Source: Vitellaria paradoxa
Taxonomy: Eukaryota > Streptophyta > Magnoliopsida > Ericales > Sapotaceae
DNA length: 64,000 bases
Direction of reading: 5' to 3'
Assembly: GCA_019916065.1 (NCBI GenBank)
Contig: CM034236.1
Coordinates: forward strand, 52,604,690-52,668,689
Positions 1 to 11,045 of the stretch are shown piece after piece; the stretch's first letter is position 1, and every line of letters starts with the position of its first letter. Below the pieces are notes generated by a model. It was not told the DNA's origin. It ran no database searches and saw nothing but the letters and a program-made list of their open reading frames with translations. Made by a program: the position numbers and the translations under genes.

Positions 1-299
1 AATATATTTCATATGTATTGAATTAAATGATTTTTAATAAATAATTTAATTTATTAATTAAATTAATCTAATTAATTAAAGTAAATTAATATGAAATATA
101 TTTTATTAAATTTAATTAATTTTTAAAAATTAATAAAATTAAATATTTATGAAATTAAAAAATTTAGTAATTGTAAATAAAATTGTATTTTAAATATAGT
201 TTCAATTTTTATTTTAAAAAAATAAAAAAAGCAATAAAAATTTTAAAAAACCAAAAAATATAAATAAATGAACACAAACAGGCAGTGTTACCAAACTGC
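1..299. other. AT-rich intergenic sequence, no gene seen
   Basis: This stretch is almost entirely A and T, with short runs of both, and has no codon-like structure or recognisable repeat ends. Homology to the receptor-like ectodomain begins only near 300. Confidence 0.6.
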
Positions 300-779
300 C
301 CTAGGCAAAGCAGACTTTCTACAGGGATGATTTTGGAGTGATATCTGTCTTGCGCCCTCTGTCAGTACCACTCTCGATTTCGAACTCTTCGATTATATGT
401 TGTGGATTACACGAACCTAACCCTGTTCTATGGCTGCACTTTCTTCTAGGCACCTAGTGGTTGGTCACAGAATTGCGACATTAACCGTACTAATGTTAAT
501 GTCTACGTGTCGACGAGTCCTACGTTTTATTCAAACTCGTGGAGCTGCAATAGCTCTGTCTTTGTTCCGGTTTCTATAGGCGCTGCTCAGGCTCTCCAGG
601 ACAATAAAACAACTGTGGGTCTATAGACCAGGGTTTTGAATTGTATTGGGTTCCTGATAATAGTCGTTGCATCACTTGTATGGCATCTGGTGGAGTTTGT
701 GGATATAATTCTACGGAAAGTCAATTCGTTTGTTTTTGCTTTGATCAGCCGTACAAATCCGCTTGTCCAACAAGGCCAG
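300..779 (+). pseudogene. LRK10L/WAK-type extracellular domain fragment (broken exon 1)
   Basis: This is a remnant of the secreted, cysteine-rich ectodomain of LRK10-like receptor kinases. Pieces readable in order are a conserved NLTLFYGC-like motif near 415-435, a stretch encoding NSWSCNSSVFVPV near 540-575, then the C-terminal WAK-associated cysteine block (WVPDNSRCITC...GGVCGYNS) at 641-720. The signal peptide and the first cysteine module (GUB_WAK) are absent. There is at least one frameshift near 620-626: the upstream frame hits TAG at 624-626 while the downstream frame is open from about 626. A consensus donor (CCAG|GTATGG) survives at 779/780, in the same phase (after the first base of a Gly codon) as the exon-1 donors of the two other copies at 2359 and 18641. 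No kinase exon follows it directly. It is a decayed tandem copy of the neighbouring ectodomain exons. Confidence 0.8.
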
Positions 780-1542
780 GTATGGTTCTATTCTCTATTT
801 TTGTTTTTTTTTTTTCGTACTGTGATTCTTTTTTTTTTTTTTTTTTGGAGGTTGGTAAATGATGATTAATTTTAGTGGCGTGCATGGGTTAGATCAGGTT
901 TATATTGAACCTAAACCTTAGTTGATATTGTCATAGAGGTAAAATAGCCCAACTCAATCTTGATCAGGTTAGTTTGGTTCTATGATATAGGGGTTCAAGT
1001 AAGAAAAATCGGGTTAGATTAATCTGGTTCAAAAATAAATTAATCTCACAATCGAACAAAAATGATCAGATTGAAAGTTTTTATACTTAAAATCAAATGA
1101 AACTTCAAATTGAATGGTTTGATTTTTGGGTTTCTCCATATTTTTTGCACCCCTATAATTTAATTTACAAGAGTTGAACCCTTGTTGCCCACTCCATAGT
1201 CCCCATAAATTGAGAACAAACTTTGTTAAAAGCTTACCTTCCGTAGTTGTTCTTGTCTTAGCCAGCTCTAGAGTCTAGAATGAAGGTTATTACAGAGGCT
1301 AATATATTCGACTTGCACAGAATTCTAATTTTTTTATTTTTGTTCCAGCGTGTGAACATAGACTTACTAACAGTGAAAAACAGTCAAATATTTTGGTTCA
1401 AACAGACGCGGCCACACATTTTCCTTGAAAATTCCAAAATTCAATCAAACAAAACAAGGAAGAAAAATCAATTACTTTTCACACACACACTCTTAAATTT
1501 AAGTAGTTTCACCTTTTTCGCAATTTCTTCTGTCCCCAGAAG
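780..1542. other. Spacer between two ectodomain exon copies
   Basis: It starts with T-rich intron-like sequence after the donor at 780, including T runs near 807-815 and 829-846, and continues as AT-rich DNA. The last 100 bases or so before 1543 would be the promoter and 5' UTR of the next copy. No coding region is supported. Confidence 0.5.
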
Positions 1543-2359
1543 ATGGAACTTCATCTCTTCCCAATCTCTCGCGGTCTCTTCGCGATTTTAATCTTCACCT
1601 TCCTTGTCCCAACATCCTTCGGTGCCAACAATGAACAATACACAACCTGTAGTCAGTTGTTTCGGTGTTCAAACATTAAAAACATAAGTTATCCTTTCTG
1701 GGGAGGGACCAGGCCTCAGCCCTGCGGTTACCCGAGTTCCAGCTTCGAGCTAAATTGCCAACTCGACGCCCCACATATTACAATTCAGTCAAGAGAATTC
1801 CGAGTTCTTGCCATTGATAAGGCGACGCGAACTCTTACTTTGGTTAGAGCAGAATTCTGGAACAACACTTGTCCGAGGTACCTCTATAACAATCCCACCT
1901 TGGATTCCTCCTCTTTCAACTACGCTTCCAACTCCCAGAACTTGACGATTTTCTATGGTTGCCGGCCGTTTACAATAAGTGGTAGCATTGTTACAACTTT
2001 TCCCAATCAGTTTGCGTGTAATAACACGAATGGAAGTGACACCGTCAATTATTATCTGCCGAGCAGTGCTCCAATTCCATCAAACTTCAACGGTGATTTT
2101 TCAGCCTGCAATTCGAGCATCACCGTTCAAGTTAATCAAATGGCTGCTCAGGCTTTGGCAAACGCTTCGCCTTCAGTAACCATAGAGGAAGCTCTTGACA
2201 GTGGTTTTGGGTTGCAGTGGGATGCAAATGATGCTAATTGTAGCTTGTGTGTCCAGTCTGGCGGGGTGTGTGGATCAAACTCTAGGTTGGAATTTACTTG
2301 CTATTGCTCGGATCAGCCTTATCCAGTTTCTTGCAACTCCTCAACTCCAAATGGATCCG
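1543..2359 (+). CDS. LRK10L-type receptor ectodomain exon, without an adjacent kinase exon
   Basis: It encodes about 272 residues of a secreted receptor ectodomain. A signal peptide (hydrophobic, ending near TSFGA, residues 1-28) is followed by a GUB_WAK cysteine module (CSQLFRCSNIKNISYPFWGG, residues about 36-55; then FYGC) and a C-terminal WAK-associated block (CSLCVQSGGVCGSNS...CYC). Family proteins use this part to sense wall or apoplastic ligands ahead of a membrane span and kinase. The reading frame is open from the ATG to 2391, but the consensus donor GG|GTATGT-like site at 2359/2360 is in the normal phase for exon 1 of this family, so the coding exon probably ends at 2359. No small transmembrane exon or kinase exon follows before the 12.3-kb retrotransposon. 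The next compatible exons are at 19399 and 19672, inside the downstream gene. It is either a truncated gene, an ectodomain-only protein (11 extra residues if unspliced), or an alternative first exon of the downstream kinase. Confidence 0.8.
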
Positions 2360-3060
2360 GTATGTGCCGCAGCAATCTTGTTACTTATTAATTAGTCGCA
2401 TGGCGTAGAATTAGTTAGAAGCTAGAAGTTTCGGGATCACCATCTTTGGTTGCCCTTAGGCATTCGATCTGGTCTCATTTTCTTTCCCTGGGAGCTCACA
2501 AGTTAAAGCCCCAGAGGCCAATTTGCAGGGTTGTCTGGTTTTCCAGGCCTTTTCCCCTTGGAAAATCAGAACCTGGATTTTGGAGAAAAAAAAATTACAG
2601 GAATTTAGGAGGGAGAAAAAAAAAAAAAGCATACAATTATTGGGGATGTAGCTTCAATTATTGAGTGGTGCCATTCGGTACTATAGCATAATTAGTTGGG
2701 TTTTAAAAAAAATTCAACCTCATAAAAATTGGAGTTGGTTTCAGGTTTATTATAAACCAAACTGAATTGACCCAAGATACACCCCTTACTAGACAGAGGG
2801 AATAAAGCCTGCTTGGCAGGAAGAAGAGCCATTAAGAACAAACTATACATTTGCAGGTCAAGCATCTCCCCCTTGTCGGATTAAGCTAAAGTTGTTCCTC
2901 CAAATTAAATACAATGTAAAAACTCTCTCTTCCATTTCTCTTAGAACAAATACTCCATAACGCCAAACCATTGTTTGTCCTTAACACAATCAAAAAGTCC
3001 AACAGCAGCCCCTTCGAAGGTTAGGTGCATATAACTTGTTTCCTTCACACCAGTTATTAT
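2360..3060. other. Non-coding sequence between ectodomain exon and retrotransposon
   Basis: This is sequence downstream of the donor at 2359, with short A-rich runs near 2587 and 2617. No transmembrane-like exon or kinase motif was found on either strand. It ends at the ATTAT target site (3056-3060) of the Ty3 element. Confidence 0.5.
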
Positions 3061-4394
3061 TGTTCGGCAATAAATTTTGCTGCCAGAATTGCTGACCACG
3101 CCAACTAGAAATCCGCCCGTGAACCTGCCGAACAAAGACAAAAGAAAGGTTACGGCCAGAGAGGTGGTCTTTGGCCGGAAAACCCTCCGATGCTTAAGTC
3201 AGCAAATCGCTTTTTGGAGAGAACTTTTTCAGAGAAAATGAGCGATCAGATAAGTTGGCAATAGTCAGCTGTTCGGCGATAATTTTATTTTCTTCCCCGT
3301 TGACCCCTTCCCTCCCTTATCCATGGAGATTGCCTGCAAGCCAGAAATTAAAGAAATTAAGCGGTTGGAGTTGATCCCCGACCAAGGACACTCCGATGCT
3401 TAAGTAAGTAAATCGTATAAAATCTAAACTCATGTAAACGGAAAGAGAGAGAGGGGCAGATCAGAGAAAGAGGAGCTGAAAAGAAGACCCCTTACGCTGT
3501 CTTCATTTTTGGTATTTATAGATGGAGTGTCTATCTAGCTTTCTGTTGATTTGACTATCACTTTATTTTGATGTGACTTAAAGTGGAGGTGGGTGGCTAA
3601 CATTAAATGCCAGATGATGTAAGCTACATAAAGTAATTATACAACGTAACTAGCGAACTATTTAGTCCCCATTTAACTAGAATATACCCCTTGTTCGGGG
3701 GTTGCTATTTATGGTCGGCGGACCACTCTTGTGGTCGGGCAAGCTAGTTTTATGCCTCACATCAGCTTACCTTGTTGTCGAGTCAGATCTCGTATTTATA
3801 ATTACGTAAAGTAATAAATAAAATAATACCTGGGATTTGACTGTATTCAAACCTCCAAGCATTTTCTCCCTTTCATTGCTTTAAATGCCTTTCACTTCTC
3901 ATTTAATACCTCATACCTTTCATTAAATGCTTCGGGTAGTTAAACACGGCGATATAGCCGGAATTCAGTTGTCAAACTGTTTACATGTCACATCTATCAA
4001 CCACCCGTAACGAGATGAACTAACTAAGTTCCCCTCAGAGTAATAAATTCATAGTTCTGTCATAACTGACAAGGCCATATTAATGTCGTAGAACCCTTGC
4101 CAAACATTTATTAGCCGCCAATCGAGGGGCCGAACAAACTTACTTTTGAGATCTTCAGATAACGCCATGTGGCAATACGTCTATCATCGATACTAGAAAG
4201 CCGAATTAACATAAATCATTTTTGTTGCTGACCGCGTGTCTACGTATACAATGCTCGTCTATTTAGCCACGTATCAACCATGAATTGTTCGGTATAGGAC
4301 CACGTGTCATAGGTCAAAGTGTTCGGCGTTGGGCCACTTGTCACCTCGCAATTTGCTCGGCACTCCATAAGCCTAAATTCGATTTTACCCAACA
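3061..4394 (-). repeat. 3' LTR of the Ty3 element, enlarged by a nested insertion
   Basis: It matches the 853-bp LTR at 14494-15346 across its whole length, with two size differences: a 492-bp foreign LTR plus a 5-bp duplication at 3270-3766, and loss of 16 bp near 4068 compared with the other LTR. Without the insertion it is 837 bp. A TATA-like TATAAATAC on the minus strand near 3793 (seen as GTATTTATA on the + strand) fits the LTR promoter and the minus orientation. Confidence 0.92.
3270..3761 (-). mobile_element. Nested solo LTR inside the 3' LTR, target duplication TCAGC
   Basis: This 492-bp sequence starts TGTTCGGCGATAATTT and ends GCCTCACA, is absent from the partner LTR, and is bracketed by TCAGC at 3265-3269 and 3762-3766. 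It has the TG...CA ends expected of an LTR, a TATA-like CTATAAATACC on the minus strand near 3515, and some short motifs shared with the host LTR (CTCCGATGCTTAAG). It is a solo LTR of a different but related LTR family, left after recombination between two LTRs. It carries no coding region. Orientation is inferred from the TATA box. Confidence 0.88.
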
Positions 4395-4413
4395 TTTTGC
4401 CCCCACTCTGGTT
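4395..4413 (-). other. Polypurine tract of the Ty3 element
   Basis: In element orientation the sequence CAGAGTGGGGGCAAAA lies directly before the 3' LTR start (TGTTGGG). It is the expected primer site for plus-strand DNA synthesis. Confidence 0.85.
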
Positions 4414-4738
4414 GGGAAAACCATATTTCCCAAGCAGAGTAGTAGACAACAAAGATCTTGCCTTATCAGTCTCCTAAATTTTCCTACGCGATTTGTCGTT
4501 TAGTATCCATCTGACGCATTTCAAATCTGATTGGCTACTTCTTTTCGCTAGTAATGACACGCGTAGCGTCCCTTCAGCTTTTCACTTGTCGTGCCGCTTA
4601 CACGAAACCCTATGGCAGCGATCCCCTAAACATTTATTATCAGAAATTCAAAAAACAGGGCGGTAATTAATATAATTTTACTGCCCGTTACCCCTCTTCG
4701 TGGTGCCGTTTCGCTTACACTTTGCAGGTATACATACA

Positions 4739-4747
4739 TATATAAAC
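4739..4747 (+). promoter_or_regulatory. TATA box candidate for the antisense ORF
   Basis: TATATAAAC lies about 155 bases before the ATG at 4903, on the strand opposite to gag-pol. It is followed by a pyrimidine-rich leader typical of plant 5' UTRs. It suggests the extra ORF is, or was, transcribed from its own internal promoter. Confidence 0.5.
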
Positions 4748-4902
4748 AAAACTCGTCTTCTTGGCTTCTCTTCTCTGCGATTCAAGTCCTGCAACTTCCT
4801 CCATTTTTCTTTATCTCGAGCTTACATTCCTTCATCTCTTCATTTCCTTCCCCGAATCTTCACTCTTAGTGTGTCAATCCCTCCGAATCACTATCTTTCA
4901 TT

Positions 4903-7491
4903 ATGGGTAAACTCGTGAACGAGCTCAACTCTGAGGAGAAAATTAGGATTTTCAAGGAGAAGTATCAGATTCCCCCAAATGTGGGAATCAGGCTCACCCA
5001 GGAGGGCGAGCGCGCACCAGGAGAATTCCCCGTAGTAGCCATCACTGAAGGTGGCCTTAGGTTCACCCTGCATCATTTCCTTCGCTTTATCATGAGCATC
5101 CTAGACCCTGGACCCAGGAATCTCACTCAAAATTTCTACAGAATAGTCAATGGGGTGATAGAAATAAACAGGCGATATGGATTCCGCATTTCTGAGTGGG
5201 ATCTGCTTTATTGCTACTCTATCCAGAAGGTGAAGAATGATGAGAACAGGTGGTATTTGAAATCCCGACCAGAAAAAGCCCTGGTCTATATGCTGCCTGA
5301 TACGATTAAATCAGAAAGTGACCTGTGTGTTGTCACAGGTCACTGGACACACGATCTGAACGAAGATCGTTTTTCAATCGTCCATCTGGTTTCTTTGGGC
5401 CCAGGTTGGTTGATTTCAAGTACTACCGGCTCTTATTCTTCCTCGACTTCCCATTTTTGGGAGTACACTAACCTCTTGATTTGATTTCTATGTAGCCGAA
5501 CAAGCAAAGAAGTTATGGGCCGGTGGTACTCGCGCAGACAAGGATCATCTCGATCAAGTATTCAAATTCCTCGGGGGTCCAGATCTTTACCCATTCGCCA
5601 GATCGGTTCCAATTTTGTTCAGCTTCAGACCATCTCACCAAACTTTCATCGCTCCTCCACAAGATTTTGCCACTTCAGAAGCGATCAGGCGGCTCCAGTG
5701 GTGGTTTAGGGTCATTGCCGAAGAAAAAAAAAACTTTTACGCGCTTAAGCATCCAAAGTGGGTTCGACCTCCACCGTTTGCCCTACCTCTGGTGGCCCAG
5801 ACAAGTTCTGCTCCAGAAGCAACAATCCTCGATCTTGCCGAACAACCTAGAAGGCGGAGACTGGTCTTGTCGAACAAAGAGGAGGAAGAAGAAGAAGAAT
5901 TGCAGCGTCCTTCAGCCCCTGAATACTCCTCAGAATTTAGGGAGGAAGAAGGAGAAGAGGAAGTTTCAAGACTCTCTCCAGTTTTTGAGCTTTTTTCTGG
6001 GGAAGAAGAAGAATTTAGCCTTCCTGAGACCGCTGAGTTCATTTTCGGAGAGGAGACAACCGCCATGGCTCCCAAGGTTGATTATAAAAAACTTGCTCTG
6101 GAAAAAGCTAAGCAGCAGAAGGTTGATGAGGCAAAGAAGAAGGCTGAGGAACAGAAGGCTGTCGGTAAGAGAAAACTCGATGAGGGGAAGGCTCCTGCTT
6201 CTATCACCGCCGAACAAATCCTCAAGGTAAAAATCAAAAAGAGGAAAGAGCAGGAGGCTCTTCGGCAAAAACCTTCTGATCCACCTCAGCAGAAGAAAGT
6301 TAGGACTTTGCCTATAGGGGAAGTTCAAATCGCCGAACTCCCGATGCTGACAAAGGAGGCCTCTGAGAAGGAGGCAGCTCCTTCCAAAGACGCGCCACCT
6401 AAGGCTGTTGAACCTACTCCCTCTCAACCAACTGGACTCGTGCCCCTTGCAATCGAGTATCTATCCAATCCGGCTCGAGATTCTCCTCCCTTCGTCTCGA
6501 AAATCCTCATTCCTAGACCATTTACGATCCAAGACATAGCCTTTCACCATGCCGAGGAGTACCTTAGAGGAGTCCTCCCTCCTCGAGACGTCTAAGCCAC
6601 GAGGAAGAACAAGCTGGAGAACATCCACAAGACATTAATGAAGAACGCCATCTCCATAAGCATAACGATGTCCCCTTTAATTTTTTCCTTTATGAATATC
6701 CTTTTGCCGCCGAGCTCTCTGACTTTCTCCTTCATCACCAGACTTCTCTTTATTCCATGAAGCTGATTGCTCGAAGCCAAGCCCTTGATGCCAAAGTTGA
6801 GCTGGACAGGTCAGAGATCAAGGATCTGAAAGCGAATGTAAGGAGCTTGGAGAAGGAGAAGAAAAATCTCTAATCCAACAATGATACTTTAGTAGAAGAG
6901 AGGAGTCGGCTTTAGGATGAGAAGAATGATCTCGAGCACCAACTCAACTCTGCCCTTGGCTATATAGAGGCGAGCAAGGCTTGTGTGGAGTTCATGGACA
7001 AAATCTTGGTTAAGAAAGATGAGAAGCTGTTGGAAACCAATGGTAAACTTTCCAAGGCCGAGATTGAGCTGGCCTCTTCTAAGGCCGAGCAGGATAGGCT
7101 TTCCAGAGAGTTGGGGGATTCCAGAGCCGAGCATACCAGATTGAGGCAGGAACTTGATGGCCTTCGAGCAGAACTTGGACTCAAGACCCAAGATCTGGAA
7201 GAGAAAGAGATTACCCTCTGAGGAGCCGAAGAGAAAGCGAAAGTTGAGGTTGAAGCTCAAATAAGTGATTACGTGGAACAAATAAGGGATGCTCACAACG
7301 ACTTCTTCCTTGAGGGTTGGGAGGCTGCCATGAAGAAGAACAACATTGATCACACCAACCACATATATACAGAGGTCCCCTATCTAGATCCGCAACGTCC
7401 AGCTCCTCAGTTCAGTTTTGAACGCCCACCTCAGACTCCTTCCATCCAAACTATCGAAGAAAACATTGAGGATGGAGAGGTTGAAGTGTAG
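4903..7491 (+). pseudogene. Antisense extra ORF of the Tat element (gypsy-type transposon protein domain), broken
   Basis: It lies between integrase and the 3' LTR but reads opposite to gag-pol. The first part (4903-5484, from ATG) contains a globular region (EGGLRFTLHHFLRFIMSIL, about residues 48-66, then NFYRIVNGVIEINRRYG) resembling the putative gypsy-type transposon protein domain found in plant genomes. The second part (about 5495-6595, another frame) has RLQWWFRVIAEEKKNFY, then Glu- and Lys-rich low-complexity sequence. The last part (about 6630-7491, a third frame) is a coiled coil rich in Leu, Glu and Lys that ends EDGEVEV. The frame is lost between 5406 and 5495 (frameshift, or an intron ending ATGTAG at about 5494) and again near 6595-6630. 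In-frame stops lie at 6871-6873, 6913-6915 and 7219-7221. Its function is unknown. Extra ORFs of this kind recur in Tat elements, so the protein probably serves the element, but nothing here shows how. Confidence 0.72.
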
Positions 7492-8768
7492 AGTTCCCAA
7501 AAGGACACTACTTTCCAGGGGCTTAAAGAAATTAGTCTAATTGTGAAGAGTGATCCTACTAAGGAGGGAGAGAAGTGAGCCCCTCCCCCCTTTTTATTTT
7601 TGCCTTTCATTCCATTCACTTGTAGAAGCACACCGAACAATGTAATCTTTCCATCTTGAATGAATGGAAGTATTCCAGTCTTCTCTAATCATTTCCTTTG
7701 CTTTATTTTTTGTGTCTTTGCTTCTTTAGAACTGACGATGCCCTTATTGGAGAATACTTTGATTTGATCGCTGATGAAGTTATAGGAAGAGCAGCTGAAG
7801 AGTACCTTGAAGTGTTCTCCTATGAAATAGCTACAAATCCTTACAATAAATGTTGATATCTTACCTTAAACTTCATTAGGATAGCTTCCACAGTTGACAA
7901 CAATGGCCATTGTAACTTTACTCAGAAATATATAGTAAAGTTTTATGAATTGTTCCAGTACATGCTCTCACCCATTGGGGCTTACCTTATTGTTCATTCG
8001 TTTGTTTATATAAGTGTCTTCAATGAGCATAACTTAATAACTAAGTTTCGCTAGAGCTGTATTTAAAATTTGAATGAGGTTTGTGTTTAAAACTATGCTT
8101 TTCAAGCGCGAAATATAACTTTAACTAATCAAAAGATTGCTTTCCACTTACCTTAAATTGTTCAACAATAGCTTTCTAAGAAGTATCTCTATTTTCATGT
8201 TAACGCCGAACTTCTTGAGTGATGACTTTCGCTTCTTAAGTGCTCTCGTCTTTTGTACCGACACTTGGTAAATCGAGTGTGGGTGTTTCTTTCAAAAATA
8301 CTTTTTTCAGTAAGTCAAGGAATTGAATCTTGACTTAAAGGGAGAACCTGGTCAGTCAATAAACAAGGATTGGACCAACACCCAGGGGGCGTGGTCCCCT
8401 TTTCTGATAATCATTTTCAGAAAACTAAGGAATTGAATCCTAGTTTAAAGAGAATACCTGGTCGATAAATAAACCAGGACTGAACCAACATCCAAAGAAA
8501 TGTGGCACCTTTCTGTACCAGTGCTCGGCAAGCCGAGAATGGCTCTTTTCTGATAATCCTTTTCAGAAAACTGAGGAATTGAATCCCAGTTTAAAGAGAA
8601 TACCTGGTCGATAAATAAACCAGGACTGAACCAACATCCAAAGGGATGTGGCGCCTTCCTATTAAATACTTAATTATCACAAGCTTTTGGAATTGTTTTA
8701 TTTGCTTTCATAAAAGAAAAGCTTTCCAAAGAATGTACATAATCTTTAATAATTAATGTACAATAACA
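7492..8768. other. Non-coding region of the Ty3 element between antisense ORF and integrase
   Basis: No long frame is present on either strand. It begins with a plausible 3' end for the antisense ORF (a T-rich stretch, then AATGAATGGAAG near 7660) and ends with integrase coding sequence on the minus strand. The most distinct structure is the degenerate tandem repeat at 8304-8655. Confidence 0.6.
8304..8655. repeat. Three-copy tandem repeat in the Ty3 element
   Basis: Three related units begin with TTTTCAG (about 8304, 8415 and 8561) and share GGAATTGAATC, AATACCTGGTC, AATAAAC and CCAACATCCAAAG-like blocks. Spacing is about 110 and 147 bases because the second unit has an extra insert with CTCGGCAAGCCGAG. 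Tandem repeats in the region before the 3' LTR are known in Tat elements. Confidence 0.8.
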
Positions 8769-10935
8769 TTAATGATAATACAGTTTCAAGTGGGCTATAT
8801 TCCACGGCCTTTTGATTGGCTTTCCTTCCATGTCAGTCAACCTATAAGCTCCATTGCCGAGCACTTCCGAGACGAAGAATGGTCCCTTCCAATTGGCTCC
8901 AAGTTTTCCTTCTGTTTGGTCCTTTCTGCTTCCCATCAGTTTTCTTAACACAAAGTCGCCAGCTTTGAATTCTTTATGTTTGACCCATTTGTTAAATTTT
9001 TTCCTTGTTTCTTACTGGTAGTTGGCTAACTTTAATGTAGCAAGTTCCCTCATTTCATCAATCAAATCTAGTCTCACCACCATTACTTTATCATTTTCTC
9101 CTTTATCAAAGGCTTGAGTCCTGATGCTCGGCAGGTCAACTTCTAGTGGAATGACAGCTTCAACTACATAAGCCAGAGAGAAGGGAGATTCTCCAGTTGA
9201 TCTTCTTGGGGTTGTTCGGTAGGTCCAAAGCACTGATGGCAATTCATCTACCCATTTCCCTTTTACTGCCTGCAGTCTTTTATTGATACCACTGAGAATA
9301 ACTTTGTTTGTAGTTTCGGCTTGACCATTGCTTTGGGGGTAAGCTGGTGTTGAGTAAACATTTTTTTATCCCATATCTGGAGCAATATTCCCTAAATAGG
9401 GCACTGTCAAATTGTGTCCCATTGTTAAAAATAAGTGTCCTAGGGATACCATACCTGGTAATGATGCTCTTCCAGACAAATTGAATGGTATCAGCATCTC
9501 TGATGTGAGTCAAAGGTTCTGCTTCCACCCATTTAGTGAAGTAGTCAGTGCCGACCACTAGAAACTTTCTATTCCCTGAAGCAGTAGGCAGTGGTCCCAC
9601 AATGTCGAGCCCCCATTGAGCAAATGACCAGGGACTGGTTAGTAGGCTGAGTTCTTGTGCTGGCTAGTGAGGTATGGGAGCAAAATTCTGGCATTTCTTG
9701 CACTTTCGAACATAAACTTGAGCATCATTTCCCATCTTCGGCCACCAATATCGCTGTGTAATGGCTCTGTGTGCCAACGACCTGCCCCCAGTATGTGCTC
9801 CACAGATCCCTTCATGTAGCTCATAGAGGAAATCTTGCACTTTATCAGGATGAAAACAAAGGAGATAAGGACCTGTGAAGGATTTCTTGTACAGCTTATG
9901 ATCAGGAGAAAGCCAAAACCTGATAGCATTTATTCTTAGTTTCCTCGCTTCTGTTTTGCTCTCTGGGAGAGTACCATCCTTTAGGTAAAAAATGATTGGG
10001 TCCATCCAAGATGGAGCCACTTCAGTACACATTACCCCTCCATCTTTTACAATGCTCGGCTTCTTCAGAACTTCCATGAAAACCTGATCTGTCAGCCTTA
10101 TTCGAGAAGAGGCAGCCAGCGTAGTAAGTGCATCAGCATGAGCATTATGGTCTCTCCCAATTAGCTCAACGCTAGCTTTATTAAAGTCTTCAATCTTCTT
10201 TTGCGCTAATTGTAGATATTCTGCCATCTTCTCACTTCTAGCCACATATTCTTCCTTCAGTTGGTTGGCAACCAACTGAGAGTCAGTCTTTATTACCACA
10301 TCTTTTGCCATCAATCGCCGAGCAATGTTGAGCTCAGCTAGGAGAGCTTCATACTCCACCTCGTTATTAATAGCCGCAAACTTAAGCTTTATTGCATATT
10401 CAATAGCAACCCCTTCTGGCGTGGTCAAAACAATACTTACACCAGCTCCCTTCCTAGACGAAGACCCATTAACCTCGATTTGCCAAGGTTGTGGGCCATT
10501 CCCGTGTTCGGCTGGGGCTTCAGATCTTACTTCCACTTGCCATACTTCTTGTGCCGGACTTGGAGCTGGGGTGATAAATTCTGCTACAAAATCGGTCAAA
10601 ACTTGAGCCTTTATTGCGATTCTCGGAATAAATTTTATATCAAATGCTCCGAGAGAAACTGCCCATTTGGCCATCCTCCTAGATACATCGGCCCTTTTCA
10701 ATAAATGGCCAATTGGCTGGTTAGTCACCACCTGAATGGTATGGGCATGGAAGTAATGTGCTAACTTCTTGAAAGCCATTACCAATGCCAGGGTCAACTT
10801 TTTTAGGGGAATGTATCTGGTCTCTGCCCCCTGCATCGTCTTGCTCACATAGTAAATTGGATGTTGCTTTCCTTTTTCCTCCCTTAGTAAGACGGCACTG
10901 ACTGCATGTTTTGAAACTGTGAAATACAGTTGCAA
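8769..10935 (-). pseudogene. Ty3 pol, C-terminal part: RNase H, second RNase H, integrase (broken)
   Basis: Reading on the minus strand from 10935: RNase H (LYFTVSKHAVSAVLLREE), then an archaeal-type RNase H (WQIEVNGSSSRKGAGVSIVL ... TDSQLVANQL), then the integrase zinc finger (H...H...CKKCQNF) ending near 9664. The integrase core follows at 9280-9600 (VGTDYFTKWVEAEP) and the C-terminal part at 8769-9242 (GANWKGPFFVSEVLGNGAYR, with no chromodomain). Damage: a stop after the zinc finger near 9664, a frameshift at the T run 9361-9367 that separates the last catalytic Glu region (NGQAETTN) from the core, a stop TAA at 9012-9014, and Asn in place of the second catalytic Asp (FNNGTQFD where the family has DNGTQF). 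These changes make the integrase inactive. Confidence 0.88.
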
Positions 10936-11045
10936 AATGTCCCCCGGCTGCGGTGTTGAGAGTATCGAGACAGTTGTCAGATATTATTTGAGTTTGTCTA
11001 GTGCTTTATCTGCCTTAGCATCCCATTGTATTTTGTTCGCACCTC

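Noticed and set aside
1280..1591. 103-codon + strand frame overlapping the ectodomain exon start
   Set aside because: The frame at 1543 has a signal peptide and conserved cysteines. The overlapping frame has neither.
2941..3141. Minus-strand 66-codon frame at the left edge of the Ty3 element
   Set aside because: It crosses the LTR boundary at 3061, so it joins unrelated sequence and is not a gene.
5737..6427. Minus-strand frames of 112 and 153 codons
   Set aside because: They are mirror frames of the acidic and lysine-rich part of the antisense ORF on the + strand.
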